DNA from: Pedococcus badiiscoriae
Lineage (GTDB): Bacteria > Actinomycetota > Actinomycetes > Actinomycetales > Dermatophilaceae
Reading direction: 5' to 3'
Length of the DNA: 64,000 nt
NCBI RefSeq assembly: GCF_013408925.1
Contig: NZ_JACCAB010000001.1
Span: 3,162,001 to 3,226,000, forward strand
The stretch's first letter is position 1, and the number at the start of each line of letters is the position of its first letter. This document shows positions 1 to 8,690 of this stretch, in pieces. The position numbers and the translations under genes are program-made. The notes under the pieces were generated by a model, which had not been told where the DNA came from, did no database searches, and saw only the letters and a program-made list of their open reading frames with translations.

Positions 1-1
1 C

Positions 2-733
2 TCGCTGGTCCTCGCGATGATCGAGGACCGTGCCATCGACGTCGACCTCACGGTGGCCCGGCCCGTCGCGACCCTGCAGGCGGTCAGCCACGACCCGACG
101 TGCACCGCGCTGGTCGAGCTGCGCGACGGCACGAAGCTCACGGCCGTCCAGCTCCTCTGGCGCTACCACGGGCTCGCGGAGCGCTACCTGCGGGCGCGGT
201 ATGCCGGTGAGCTCGACGACGACACGGCTGAGGTCATGCGCTGGTGGGCGACCATCCTGGACCGGCTCGAGCGAGACCCGCGCGAGGCCTCACGGGAGCT
301 GGACTGGGTGGCCAAGCAGCAGGTGCTGCAGGGCTACATCGACCGGGACGGGCTCGACTGGTCCGACCCGCGGCTGCGGGCCATCGACATCCAGTGGTCC
401 GACGTGCGTCCCGACAAGGGCATCTTCCACAAGCTCCGGGCAGCCGGCCGGTTCGAGCAGCTGGTGACCGAGGAGGCCGTCCTCGAGGCCGTGCACGAGC
501 CGCCGGCCGATACCAGGGCGTACTTCAGAGGGAAGTGCCTGGCGAAGTACCCCGACCAGATCGCCGCCGCGTCCTGGGACTCGGTCATCTTCGACATCCC
601 CGGCCAGACGTCGCTGCAGCGGGTCCCGATGCTGGAACCGTTGCGGGGGACCAAGGCCACCGTCGGTCCGCTCCTCGACCGCAGTCCGGACGCGGCCACC
701 CTCTTGCGTGAGTTGGCCTCCGCATCGGGATAG
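2..733 (+). CDS. dop: Dop, Pup deamidase/depupylase (C-terminal part)
   Basis: The frame is open from the window edge and ends at 733; 243 residues, about the last half of a protein normally near 500 residues, are visible. Dop deamidates the C-terminal Gln of Pup to Glu and removes Pup from tagged proteins. The visible part has the ligase-fold elements shared with PafA, including the LDWVAKQ and DIQWSDVRPDKGIF stretches, and aligns by eye with the second half of PafA in this window. The position just before pup is the conserved actinobacterial order and separates Dop from PafA. The catalytic N-terminus lies outside the window. Confidence 0.93.
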   Translation, partial: SLVLAMIEDRAIDVDLTVARPVATLQAVSHDPTCTALVELRDGTKLTAVQLLWRYHGLAERYLRARYAGELDDDTAEVMRWWATILDRLERDPREASRELDWVAKQQVLQGYIDRDGLDWSDPRLRAIDIQWSDVRPDKGIFHKLRAAGRFEQLVTEEAVLEAVHEPPADTRAYFRGKCLAKYPDQIAAASWDSVIFDIPGQTSLQRVPMLEPLRGTKATVGPLLDRSPDAATLLRELASASG

Positions 734-806
734 GTTCGGACTAGGTTCATGTTCAGCGGTTCGTTCGACGGCTCGCCCACGAGCTCCGAGAATCACGAGT
801 GAGAGG
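731..806 (+). promoter_or_regulatory. dop-pup gap: candidate pup -10 boxes and Shine-Dalgarno
   Basis: TAGGTTC occurs twice 11 bases apart (731 and 742); the first copy contains the dop TAG stop codon. Either TAGGTT fits the actinobacterial TAnnnT -10 pattern. A GAGAGG ribosome-binding site lies at 801-806. It is only 2 bases from the ATG at 809 but 8 bases from the ATG at 815, which favours the second start. The promoter assignment is inference. Confidence 0.4.
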
Positions 807-814
807 TCATGCCA

Positions 815-1021
815 ATGCCCAGCCAAGAGCAGAGCCGACCACAGCGACGCGACGACGCTCCCGACGAGGCCCCGGAGCCCACGCCCGCGGCGCCGGAGGC
901 CAGTGCCCGCAAGGAGAACCTCGACTCCGACATCGACAGCGTGCTCGACGAGATCGACGGCGTGCTGGAGTCCAACGCGGAGGAGTTCGTCCGGGGCTTC
1001 GTCCAGAAGGGTGGCCAGTGA
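815..1021 (+). CDS. pup: Prokaryotic ubiquitin-like protein Pup
   Basis: A small acidic protein of 68 residues, close to the usual 64-70. It ends in Gly-Gly-Gln, so it must be deamidated by Dop before PafA can attach it to substrate lysines. The C-terminal half has the conserved [14 protein letters not shown] and [11 protein letters not shown] stretches that bind the proteasomal ATPase Mpa/ARC; the N-terminus is disordered and rich in Pro and Glu. An in-frame ATG at 809 would add two residues, but the GAGAGG site is correctly spaced only for 815. The stop overlaps the prcB start in a GTGA junction. Confidence 0.96.
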   Translation: MPSQEQSRPQRRDDAPDEAPEPTPAAPEASARKENLDSDIDSVLDEIDGVLESNAEEFVRGFVQKGGQ

Positions 1022-1845
1022 CCACTGGCGCCGACGCTGGCAGGCTCCCCGCGGCATACCTGTCGGCGGGGTCGTCCTCGTTCACCGAGTTCGTCGGCGC
1101 CCACGCGCCCCAGCTGCTGCCGTCGCGTCGCGTGCTGCCCCCGGGCAGCACCCTCGAGGCCCCGCACGGCACCACCATCGTGACCGCGACGTTCGACGGC
1201 GGGGTGGTGATGGCCGGTGACCGCCGGGCGACGATGGGCAACATCATCGCCAACCGCGACATGGAGAAGGTCTTCGCCGGCGACGAGTACTCCGCGGTGG
1301 GGATCGCCGGCACCGCCGGGATCGCGATCGAGCTGGTGAAGCTGTTCCAGGTCGAGCTCGAGCACTACGAGAAGATCGAGGGCACCCTGCTCTCCCTCGA
1401 GGGCAAGGCCAACCGGCTCGCCTCGATGATCCGGTCCAACCTCGGCATGGCCATGCAGGGCCTGTCGGTCGTCCCGCTGTTCGCGGGCTACGACCTCGAC
1501 CGCCAGCTCGGCCGGATCTTCTCCTACGACGTCACCGGGGGCTGCTACGAGGAGCACGACCACCACAGCGTCGGGTCGGGCTCGCTGTTCGCCCGGGGGG
1601 CGCTCAAGAAGGTCTGGCGACCGGGGCTGTCCGCCGAGGAGGTCGTGAGCGTGGTCGTCGAGGCCCTCTACGACGCCGCCGACGACGACTCCGCCACCGG
1701 TGGACCCGACGTGGGCAGGCGGATCTGGCCCACCGTCGCGGTCGTGGGACCCGAGGGGGTGCGGTTCGTCGGGGACGACGACCTGCGCGCCGTCGTCGAA
1801 GCCGTCATCGCCGCCCGCCAGGGCAACCCGGGAGGTGCCCGATGA
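1018..1845 (+). CDS. prcB: 20S proteasome beta subunit PrcB
   Basis: Peptidase subunit of the bacterial 20S proteasome, 275 residues. The first 51 residues are a propeptide; autocleavage between Gly51 and Thr52 in the HGTTIVTA segment would expose the N-terminal Thr nucleophile. The DRRATMGN stretch and the [15 protein letters not shown] region are family hallmarks. The GTG start overlaps the pup stop (GTGA), which indicates translational coupling; open frame extends upstream but lies over pup. The stop overlaps the prcA start. Pup-tagged proteins unfolded by Mpa/ARC are degraded in the core. Confidence 0.96.
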   Translation: MTTGADAGRLPAAYLSAGSSSFTEFVGAHAPQLLPSRRVLPPGSTLEAPHGTTIVTATFDGGVVMAGDRRATMGNIIANRDMEKVFAGDEYSAVGIAGTAGIAIELVKLFQVELEHYEKIEGTLLSLEGKANRLASMIRSNLGMAMQGLSVVPLFAGYDLDRQLGRIFSYDVTGGCYEEHDHHSVGSGSLFARGALKKVWRPGLSAEEVVSVVVEALYDAADDDSATGGPDVGRRIWPTVAVVGPEGVRFVGDDDLRAVVEAVIAARQGNPGGAR

Positions 1846-2672
1846 GCAGCATGCCGTTCTACGTCTCGCCCGAGCAGCTCATGAAGGACCGGGCCGACTA
1901 TGCCCGCAAGGGAATTGCCCGGGGCCGGTCCGTCGTCGTGCTCGGCTACGACAAGGGCATCGCCTTCGTCGCCGAGAACCCGTCGAGAGCCCTGCACAAG
2001 GTGTCCGAGATCTACGACCGCATCGCCTTCGCGGCCGTCGGCAAGTACAACGAGTTCGAGAACCTGCGCGTCGCCGGCGTCCGGTATGCCGATCTGCGGG
2101 GCTACTCCTACGACCGCACCGACGTGACGGCTCGCGGTCTGGCCAACGCCTACGCGCAGACCCTGGGGACCGTGTTCACCCAGGAGTCCAAGCCGTACGA
2201 GGTGGAGATCGTCGTCGCCCAGGTGGGCGCCACCGCGCAGGACGACCAGATCTACCGGCTGACCTACGACGGTTCGGTCGCGGACGAGCAGGGCTTCGTC
2301 GCCATGGGTGGCGCGGCCGAGCCGATCGAGTCCGCGCTCAAGGACCGCTGGACCCCCGGACTGTCGCTCGCGGACGCACTCAGCCTGGCCGTCGAGCTGC
2401 TCGGCCAGGACCCCGGCGGCGCGCCGGGTGCCCCCGCGCGGACGCTCACCGCGGCTCAGCTCGAGGTGGCGGTGCTCGACCGCGAACGTCCCCGTCGCAC
2501 GTTCCGCCGCATCGGCGGGGGACTGCTCGAGGCCCTGCTCAGCACCGAGGACCCCACCAGCGATGCCCCTGCCGAGGACGACCCGACGCCGGGGCGCCAC
2601 GACACGCTGACGGGTGAGGGCTCACCGCGCGACGAGTCGAGCAACCCGCAGACCCAGCGTCTTCAGGAGTAA
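1842..2672 (+). CDS. prcA: 20S proteasome alpha subunit PrcA
   Basis: Structural outer-ring subunit that forms the gate of the proteasome, 276 residues. The N-terminal [21 protein letters not shown] matches the gating helix of actinobacterial alpha subunits. There is no propeptide or catalytic Thr, as expected. The ATG overlaps the prcB stop as ATGA, completing a pup-prcB-prcA operon with three coupled junctions. The tail after about residue 235 is acidic and probably disordered. The last codons and the stop lie in the first of three tandem 20-base repeats. Confidence 0.96.
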   Translation: MSSMPFYVSPEQLMKDRADYARKGIARGRSVVVLGYDKGIAFVAENPSRALHKVSEIYDRIAFAAVGKYNEFENLRVAGVRYADLRGYSYDRTDVTARGLANAYAQTLGTVFTQESKPYEVEIVVAQVGATAQDDQIYRLTYDGSVADEQGFVAMGGAAEPIESALKDRWTPGLSLADALSLAVELLGQDPGGAPGAPARTLTAAQLEVAVLDRERPRRTFRRIGGGLLEALLSTEDPTSDAPAEDDPTPGRHDTLTGEGSPRDESSNPQTQRLQE

Positions 2673-2715
2673 CACAGCGCCCTCAGGAGTGACGCAGCGC
2701 CCGCCGGAGTAATCC
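2655..2715. repeat. Three tandem ~20-bp repeats across the prcA stop codon
   Basis: Three head-to-tail copies begin with CAGCGYC at 2655, 2675 and 2695, each ending in a GGAGT plus TAA/TGA-like core; the start of a fourth lies at 2716. Copies 1 and 2 are 20 bases and copy 3 is 21. The first copy encodes the last PrcA residues and the stop; the others sit between the convergent prcA and peroxiredoxin genes. No hairpin terminator is obvious at this junction. Confidence 0.75.
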
Positions 2716-2729
2716 CAGCGCGGCAACGG

Positions 2730-3365
2730 TCAGCTGCTGGGCGCCTCGGCGTAGCGCAGGTAGGGCTTGACGACCTCGACGCCCTTGAACCGGGTCTGCG
2801 CGTCCTCGGTGCTGACGGTGGGGGCCACGATGATCCGCTCGCCGGCCTTCCAGTCCGCCGGGGTGGAGAAGGGCCCCGAGTCGTTGACCTGCAAGGCGTC
2901 CAGGGCGCGCAGGATCTCGTCGAAGTTCCGGCCGGCGCTCTTGGGGTAGGTCAGGGAGAGCCGCACCTTGCCCGCCGGGTCGATGAGGAAGACCGAGCGG
3001 ACCGGGGAGGTGTCTCCGGCGCCGGGGTGGATCATGTCGTACAGCTCGGCCACCTGGCGGTCCTTGTCGGCGACGATCGGGTAGTCGACCGAGGCACCGG
3101 AGACCTCCTCGATGTCCGCCTTCCAGGCGTTGTGGTCCTCGAGCGCGTCCACCGACACCGCCAGCACCTTGGTGTTGCGCGCGGCCCACTCGTCCTTGAG
3201 CTGGGCGACCCGCCCGAGCTCGGTGGTGCAGACCGGGGTGAAGTCGGCGGGGTGGCTGAACAGCACGGCCCAGCCGTCGCCCTTCCAGTCGTGGAAGGTC
3301 AGCTCGCCCTCGGTGGTCTCAGCGGTGAAGTCGGGGGCGTCGTCGCCCAGTCGCAGCGTGGCCAT
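2730..3365 (-). CDS. 1-Cys peroxiredoxin (Prx6 type)
   Basis: Thiol peroxidase of 211 residues. The peroxidatic cysteine is in PVCTTE near residue 48, in the HPADFTPVCTTEL context typical of Prx6; the long C-terminal dimerisation region and the absence of a clear resolving Cys fit that subfamily. It reduces hydrogen peroxide and organic peroxides in the cytoplasm. The ATG at 3365 is preceded by a GAGAGGA site; upstream in-frame starts add a non-conserved extension. It follows the epimerase gene by 112 bases on the same strand, and is convergent with prcA. Confidence 0.93.
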   Translation of the reverse strand: MATLRLGDDAPDFTAETTEGELTFHDWKGDGWAVLFSHPADFTPVCTTELGRVAQLKDEWAARNTKVLAVSVDALEDHNAWKADIEEVSGASVDYPIVADKDRQVAELYDMIHPGAGDTSPVRSVFLIDPAGKVRLSLTYPKSAGRNFDEILRALDALQVNDSGPFSTPADWKAGERIIVAPTVSTEDAQTRFKGVEVVKPYLRYAEAPSS

Positions 3366-3477
3366 GACGGTCCTCTCAACGGTAACGCGATGTTTGTCGT
3401 GACCAAACATGCCGTTACTTGACCGAAGAGTGGATGGCTTGTCCGGATGTTGGTACGTCGTGGTGCACGTCGGGCGG

Positions 3478-4485
3478 TCACCCCGGGTGCGGCCCGCTGC
3501 GGGCGGAGGCGAGCAGAGCGAGCTCGTCGGTGACCGTCAGCCCGGCCTTCCGCACCCGACCGGGCCCGGACGCCACCTCCCAGGCGAGGGTGTCGGCGAG
3601 CGTCTCGGCCAGGGACCGGCTGGTCAGTCCCAGGGCCTGCGCCGCGGCGGTGCTGCGTGCCATGAAGCCGGCATACTCCGGCACGGATAGCCACAGCGGC
3701 AGGCTCCGGTCGCCGGACCAGGGCTGCACCTCGTGGTCCGCCAGCCATTCCTGGCCCACCCGCACGGTCTCGCCACGGTGACCGGCGACGTCCCGCGCGA
3801 CTGCGAGGTGGTCGTCCAGCGGCATGACCGGGCCGCTCGCGTTGACTACACCGGCGGCCCGCTCGAGACCGGCCCGGACGAGCCAGGCGGCGAGGTCGCG
3901 GACGTCGAGGACCTGGGTGGACGCCCCGCGGTCGGGCACCAGGACGGCACCGTCCGGGCTGGCCGGGTGCGCGAACCGCAACGGCCAGTAGCCGGTGCGG
4001 TCGGTGTGGTCACCTGGTCCGGCAATCAGCCCCGACCGTGCGACCAGCGCCCGGTCACCGACGTGGTCGAGGACGCTGCGCTCACAGGCGACCTTGCGTC
4101 CGCCGTAGGTCTCCCAGCCGTCGTCATCACCGGGGTGGGCGGGCAGCAGCTCCGCGGTCTCGTCCGCTCCGGCGACGTCATGGGTGGCGTACACCGAGGC
4201 CGATGACACGAACACCCACGACGCGGCGCGCGAGGCCAGCGCGTCCAGGGCACCGGCGACGTGGCTGGGCTGGCGGGAGACGTCCACGACGACGTCCCAC
4301 TCACGACCCGCCACCTCGTCGTATGCCGTGGCGTCACCCCGGTCGGCGCGGACGACCTCGACACCGTCCGGCGGAGCGCCCGAGACCCCGCGGGCCAGGA
4401 CAGTGACGTCCTGGCCCAGGGCCCGGGCAGCCGCCACGACCTCGCGACCGAGCCACGCGGTCCCCCCGAGGACGAGCAGCGACAT
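3478..4485 (-). CDS. NAD-dependent epimerase/dehydratase family protein
   Basis: Extended short-chain dehydrogenase fold, 335 residues. The N-terminal MSLLVLGGTAWLGREV supplies the dinucleotide-binding glycine motif, followed by an acidic strand (VVRADRGD) and a serine-containing VFVSSASVYA segment. The usual YxxxK pair appears as YGGRK near residue 136. The substrate cannot be read from sequence; similar actinobacterial proteins are annotated as reductases or nucleoside-diphosphate-sugar epimerases. It starts 11 bases after the coiled-coil gene stop, so it is probably the third gene of that reverse-strand operon. Confidence 0.88.
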   Translation of the reverse strand: MSLLVLGGTAWLGREVVAAARALGQDVTVLARGVSGAPPDGVEVVRADRGDATAYDEVAGREWDVVVDVSRQPSHVAGALDALASRAASWVFVSSASVYATHDVAGADETAELLPAHPGDDDGWETYGGRKVACERSVLDHVGDRALVARSGLIAGPGDHTDRTGYWPLRFAHPASPDGAVLVPDRGASTQVLDVRDLAAWLVRAGLERAAGVVNASGPVMPLDDHLAVARDVAGHRGETVRVGQEWLADHEVQPWSGDRSLPLWLSVPEYAGFMARSTAAAQALGLTSRSLAETLADTLAWEVASGPGRVRKAGLTVTDELALLASARSGPHPG

Positions 4486-4496
4486 GGGCGACGGGC

Positions 4497-5645
4497 TCAG
4501 GCGCGGGTGCCGGCCCGCTGGCCCCGCTTGGCTCCCGCAGGCTGCGCGGCGCCGTCAGCGTCGTCGGCGTCGTCGGCGTCGTGCTCGTCATGCTCTGCGT
4601 GAGGCTCGGCAGCGTCGGCTTCGGCGTGCTCACTGGGCTCGACGTGCTCAGTGGGCTCGGCAGCGGCGGACTCGTCGACCTCGTCCGTCGCGTCGGCAGG
4701 CTGAGCCGCCGGGGCTTCGTGGTCGCCGAAAGCCTCCGCGATGGCGCCACCGCCCAGGGTCGCCAGCATCTGCCGGACGTTGCTGAGCTGCGCCGTGATG
4801 CTGTCGCGGCGGGCGGTTGCCGCCGAGAGCTCGCGCTCGGAGTCGCGACGGATGCGCTCGGCCTGCTCGCGGGCAGCACTGACGAGGTGCTCGGCCTCGG
4901 CCTTGGCCGCGTCCAGGGCGCGCTGGCTCTCGGCGAGGGAGTCCGCGTGCGCACGCTCGCTCTCCGCGGCAAGGCTCTGCGCCCGCTCCTGGGCCTGGGT
5001 GAGCGCGGTCTCGTGCGCGGCCATCTGGGCCGAGAACTCGGCGGCTGCCTTGTCGCGGCGCTGGCCGAGGGTGGCCTCGAAGTCCGCGGCGGCGGAGGCG
5101 GCGCGGGCCCGCTGGTGCTCGTAGAACGCCTCGGCCTCCTCGCGCCGGGCGGATGCCTCGCGGTCGGCGTCGTCGAGGATGGCGTCGGCCTGCTGCCTCG
5201 CCTTCTCCACGACCTGGGTGGCCTGGGCCTCTGCCTTCGTCCGGACGTCCTCGGCGTAGCGGTCTGCCTCGGCGCGGACCCGATCGGCCTCGAGCGTCGT
5301 GGTCCCCTTCAGCGTGTCGGCGTCCGCCTTGGCGGAGCTGCGGATCTCGGCTGCCTCCTCGTCGGCGAGGCCGAGAATCGTGCCGATCCGCTCGCCGAGG
5401 TTCGCGTAGGTGGGGGCAGCCGCCTTGCTGTGCTGCTCCTGGAGGTCCGCCAGGGTCTTGGCGGTTCCGGCCTGCTCCTCCTGGACGCGGGCCAGAGCGG
5501 CGCGCAGCTCGCTGACCTCGACGGTGCGCTCGGCAGCCTCCTGCCGAGCCTGGTCGAGGGCACTGGCGTGCTCGGCGCGCCACTGGTCGACCTGGGCCGG
5601 GTCGTAGCCGCGCAGGACGCTACGGAAGGAACTGGAGTCACTCAT
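4497..5645 (-). CDS. Coiled-coil protein with DivIVA-like N-terminus
   Basis: About 382 residues. Residues ~4-22 read FRSVLRGYDPAQVDQW, matching the N-terminal signature of DivIVA/Wag31-type proteins that sense membrane curvature. Then come about 270 residues of alanine- and glutamate-rich heptad-like coiled coil and an acidic, histidine-rich tail (about residues 310-382) with Asp-Asp-Ala repeats. This architecture resembles the actinobacterial cytoskeletal proteins Scy and FilP. The ATG at 5645 overlaps the stop of the upstream coiled-coil gene by 8 bases, so translation is probably coupled; an in-frame ATG at 5678 lies inside that gene. Specific function is unknown. Confidence 0.82.
   Translation of the reverse strand: MSDSSSFRSVLRGYDPAQVDQWRAEHASALDQARQEAAERTVEVSELRAALARVQEEQAGTAKTLADLQEQHSKAAAPTYANLGERIGTILGLADEEAAEIRSSAKADADTLKGTTTLEADRVRAEADRYAEDVRTKAEAQATQVVEKARQQADAILDDADREASARREEAEAFYEHQRARAASAAADFEATLGQRRDKAAAEFSAQMAAHETALTQAQERAQSLAAESERAHADSLAESQRALDAAKAEAEHLVSAAREQAERIRRDSERELSAATARRDSITAQLSNVRQMLATLGGGAIAEAFGDHEAPAAQPADATDEVDESAAAEPTEHVEPSEHAEADAAEPHAEHDEHDADDADDADGAAQPAGAKRGQRAGTRA
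4551..4590. repeat. GTC/GGC-rich short tandem repeat in acidic tail
   Basis: A run built on the 9-base unit GTCGGCGTC encodes, on the reverse strand, the Asp-Ala-Asp-Asp-Ala stretch of the coiled-coil protein tail. Such runs can change length by slippage; the three-base periodicity would keep the frame. Confidence 0.6.
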
Positions 5646-7164
5646 GGTCGGTCCGTTCTTGGTGGGGGGAGTGGTCATCGTTGGCAGAGGGGTCGGTCGT
5701 GTCAGGGGTGTCGTTGGCGGGGCTGTCGGGGGTGTCCGAGGTGGAGGACGCCCGCTCCGGGACGGCGAGGGCGTCGATCACCCCCGAGAGGTGGCCGAGC
5801 TGGGTGGTGATGTCCTGTCGACGCGAGGCCAGGGCCGCGACCTCGGCTCGGGCGCGTTCGAGCATCGCCCTGGCCTCCTCGCGCACCCGGTCGGCATCAG
5901 CGCGTGCCGCGGCAGTGGTGGTCACCAGCTCCTCGCGGGCCTGGCGGTGTGACTCGTGCGTCTCCCGCTGGAGCCGCTCGATCTCCTGCGCGGTGCGCTC
6001 GCGGACGAGGCGAGCCGCCTTCTCCGCCTCGTCGAGGCGGCGGCCCGCCCGCTCGTCCGCAGCACGCTCGGTCTCCGCCGCGCTCGCCCGCACCCGCTCG
6101 GCCTCCGCGGCGGCGGCCGCGGTGGTGCGTTCGGCCTGCGCCTGGGCGGCGGCCATGACGGCCTCCGCCTGGGCGCGAAGGCTCTGCGACTCCAGGCGGG
6201 CCGACTCGCGTTCGGACCGTGCGCGGTGGGCAGTCTGGGCCAGGGCCGTCTGGATCAGCTGGCGGCGCGAACGCATCCGCGCGGCGAGCTCGCGGTGGGT
6301 CTCCTTGCGCATCCGGCTGACCTCGGCCTCGCCCTCGTCGAGGATCCGCCGCACCGTGTCCTGCCCCCACTTGAGGTGTTCCTCGGCCTGCACCATGATC
6401 TCGCCCGCCTCGGCGTGGGCCCGGTCCAGACGCTCCTGGGCGTCCGCGCGGGCCTGCTCCACCAGCGCCGCGGCCTGGGTCGCGGTCTCCTCCTGGTGGA
6501 TCGCGGCGGCGCCCATGGTGCGCTCTGCCTCGGCCTGCGCATCCTCCCGGACCCTGGCGGCCGCGGCCGTGGCCTCCTCGAGGAGGGCCGCGCGGGCGGC
6601 CTGCTCCTGCTGGTCGCGCTCGGCGAAGTGGGCATCCATCTTCTCCACGCCCGCGGCGAAGGCGGCGTCGCGCTCGGCCGCGTGCGCGGCATACCGCTGC
6701 ATGGCTTCGTCGTAGTCGCTCTGGGCGCTCGCCCGCAGCGAGTCGGCCCGGCTGTGGGCCTCGTCGAGGATCGCCTGCGCCTCGGCCCGTGCGGAGCTGA
6801 CCGCCTCGTCACTGGTCCGCGTGGCGGACTGCGTCAGCATCGACGCCTGCTCGGTCGCGTCCTCGACCAGTGACGCGGCCTCGCGGGTCGCCTCGGCGAG
6901 CGCGCGACCAGCCTGCTCGCGGTCCCGGACGGCCTCGGCGTGCTGCCGTTCGGCGTCGTCGAGCAGGACCTGGACCTCGTCGCGGATCCGGGCGGCCTCG
7001 GCGCGGGCGTCGGACAGGACCTGGTCGGTCTCGGCTCGCATGGCGTCGGCATAAGCCTGGGCGCGTTCCAGGATGGACTGGGTGTGCCGCGTCAGGTCGC
7101 CCACCTGGGTGGTGGACGTACCGGCGACACGGGTCCCCGCGTCCGTGGCGTGGGCGTCGGGCAT
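5638..7164 (-). CDS. Large alanine/glutamate-rich coiled-coil protein
   Basis: 508 residues, almost all heptad-like Ala/Glu/Arg sequence from about 20 to 460, followed by a Ser/Thr/Pro/Asp-rich disordered tail. No transmembrane segment or enzymatic motif is visible. The end of the coil (SRRQDITTQLGHL) resembles that of the downstream protein (ARRDSITAQLSNV), so the two are probably paralogues, although this one lacks an obvious DivIVA box. It resembles Streptomyces FilP/Scy intermediate-filament-like proteins in composition. It is the first gene of a reverse-strand operon between prcA and pafA. Confidence 0.8.
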   Translation of the reverse strand: MPDAHATDAGTRVAGTSTTQVGDLTRHTQSILERAQAYADAMRAETDQVLSDARAEAARIRDEVQVLLDDAERQHAEAVRDREQAGRALAEATREAASLVEDATEQASMLTQSATRTSDEAVSSARAEAQAILDEAHSRADSLRASAQSDYDEAMQRYAAHAAERDAAFAAGVEKMDAHFAERDQQEQAARAALLEEATAAAARVREDAQAEAERTMGAAAIHQEETATQAAALVEQARADAQERLDRAHAEAGEIMVQAEEHLKWGQDTVRRILDEGEAEVSRMRKETHRELAARMRSRRQLIQTALAQTAHRARSERESARLESQSLRAQAEAVMAAAQAQAERTTAAAAAEAERVRASAAETERAADERAGRRLDEAEKAARLVRERTAQEIERLQRETHESHRQAREELVTTTAAARADADRVREEARAMLERARAEVAALASRRQDITTQLGHLSGVIDALAVPERASSTSDTPDSPANDTPDTTDPSANDDHSPHQERTDHE

Positions 7165-7216
7165 GTGCCCATACTCCCACGCGTGGCGTGACCCGCAGCC
7201 TGAGACCCCGGAAGCC

Positions 7217-7222
7217 TAGAGT
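7217..7222 (+). promoter_or_regulatory. pafA -10 box (leaderless)
   Basis: TAGAGT lies 6 bases before the ATG at 7229, the spacing expected when transcription starts at the start codon. It supports ATG 7229 over the in-frame GTG at 7223. Confidence 0.55.
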
Positions 7223-7228
7223 GTGGTC

Positions 7229-8596
7229 ATGGACCGGCGGATCTTCGGGATCGAGAACGAGTACGGGATCACGTGCACGTTCGAAGGTCAGCGGCGCCTC
7301 ACTCCCGACGAGGTCGCCCGCTACCTCTTCCGCAAGGTCGTCTCGTGGGGACGCTCGTCCAACGTCTTCCTCTCCAACGGCAGCCGGCTCTACCTCGACG
7401 TCGGCTCGCACCCGGAGTACGCGACGCCCGAGTGCGACCACGTCCGTCAGCTCGTGGTCCACGACAAGGCGGGGGAGCGGATCATCGAGGGACTGGTCGC
7501 CGATGCCCAGGACCGGCTGGCCGAGGAAGGCATCGAGGGCGAGATCTACGTCTTCAAGAACAACACCGACTCGGCGGGCAACTCCTACGGCTGCCACGAG
7601 AACTTCCTCGTCGGCCGGTCCGGCGAGTTCCAACAGCTCTCCGACGTGCTCATCCCGTTCCTCGTCAGCCGTCAGATCACCTGCGGGGCCGGCAAGGTCG
7701 TCACCACGTCGAAGGGCGCGACCTACTGCGTCAGCCAGCGGGCCGACCACATCTGGGAGGGCGTGTCCTCGGCGACCACCCGCAGCCGCCCCATCATCAA
7801 CACGCGGGACGAGCCACACGCCGACGCCGAGCGGTACCGCCGGCTGCACGTGATCGTCGGCGACTCCAACATGAGCGAGACCACCACCATGCTCAAGGTC
7901 GGGTCCGCCGACCTCGTGCTGCGGATGATCGAGGCCGGCATGGTCGTGCGGGACCTCACGCTGGAGAACCCGATCCGGGCGATCCGTGAGATGAGCCACG
8001 ACATGACCGGGCGCAAGACGGTGCGGCTGTCGAACGGGCGTGAGCTGTCCGCCCTGCAGATCCAGACCGAGTACCTCGAGCGGGCCCAGGCGTTCGCCGA
8101 CCGCGAGGGGCTCGAGGACCCGATCCACAAGCAGGTCCTCGACCTGTGGGAGCGGACCATCCGCGCTGTGGACACCGGCAACCTCGGCCTGGTCGACACC
8201 GAGATCGACTGGGTCATCAAGCACAAGCTGATCTCGGGCTACATGGCAAAGCACGGGCTGCCGATGGAGCACCCCCGCATCGCCCAGCTCGACCTCGCCT
8301 ACCACGACGTCAACCGGGAGCGGGGGGTCTTCTACGTCCTCCAGAAGCACGGTCGCGCGGCGCGCATCACGACCGACCCCGAGGTGTTCGAGGCCAAGAC
8401 CGTGCCCCCGCAGACCACCCGCGCCAAGCTGCGCGGCGACTTCATCAAGGCCGCCCAGGAGCACCGTCGGGACTTCACCGTCGACTGGGTGCACCTCAAG
8501 CTCAACGACCAGGCCCAGCGCACCGTCCTGTGCAAGGACCCGTTCGCGGCCGTCGACGCCCGCGTGGACCGGCTCATCGAGGGCATGCGCGGCTGA
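7229..8596 (+). CDS. pafA: PafA, Pup-protein ligase
   Basis: ATP-dependent ligase that joins the C-terminal Glu of deamidated Pup to substrate lysines; 455 residues, the usual size. The start [13 protein letters not shown] is the family N-terminus and carries the Mg-ATP-binding glutamates. [20 protein letters not shown], the [14 protein letters not shown] segment and the GDSNMSE stretch are carboxylate-amine-ligase-fold signatures shared with glutamine synthetase. A leaderless-type -10 box precedes it, so it seems to be transcribed separately from pup-prcBA, from which it is separated by the coiled-coil operon. Confidence 0.96.
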   Translation: MDRRIFGIENEYGITCTFEGQRRLTPDEVARYLFRKVVSWGRSSNVFLSNGSRLYLDVGSHPEYATPECDHVRQLVVHDKAGERIIEGLVADAQDRLAEEGIEGEIYVFKNNTDSAGNSYGCHENFLVGRSGEFQQLSDVLIPFLVSRQITCGAGKVVTTSKGATYCVSQRADHIWEGVSSATTRSRPIINTRDEPHADAERYRRLHVIVGDSNMSETTTMLKVGSADLVLRMIEAGMVVRDLTLENPIRAIREMSHDMTGRKTVRLSNGRELSALQIQTEYLERAQAFADREGLEDPIHKQVLDLWERTIRAVDTGNLGLVDTEIDWVIKHKLISGYMAKHGLPMEHPRIAQLDLAYHDVNRERGVFYVLQKHGRAARITTDPEVFEAKTVPPQTTRAKLRGDFIKAAQEHRRDFTVDWVHLKLNDQAQRTVLCKDPFAAVDARVDRLIEGMRG

Positions 8597-8690
8597 CGAC
8601 GGCCACCCACGACAGGCGAATCGGGGTTTGCCAGCCGCCCCGGTTATGGTGGGCGCTGGTTCCCCCCGCCCCCAGCGAAAGTTCTCCATC

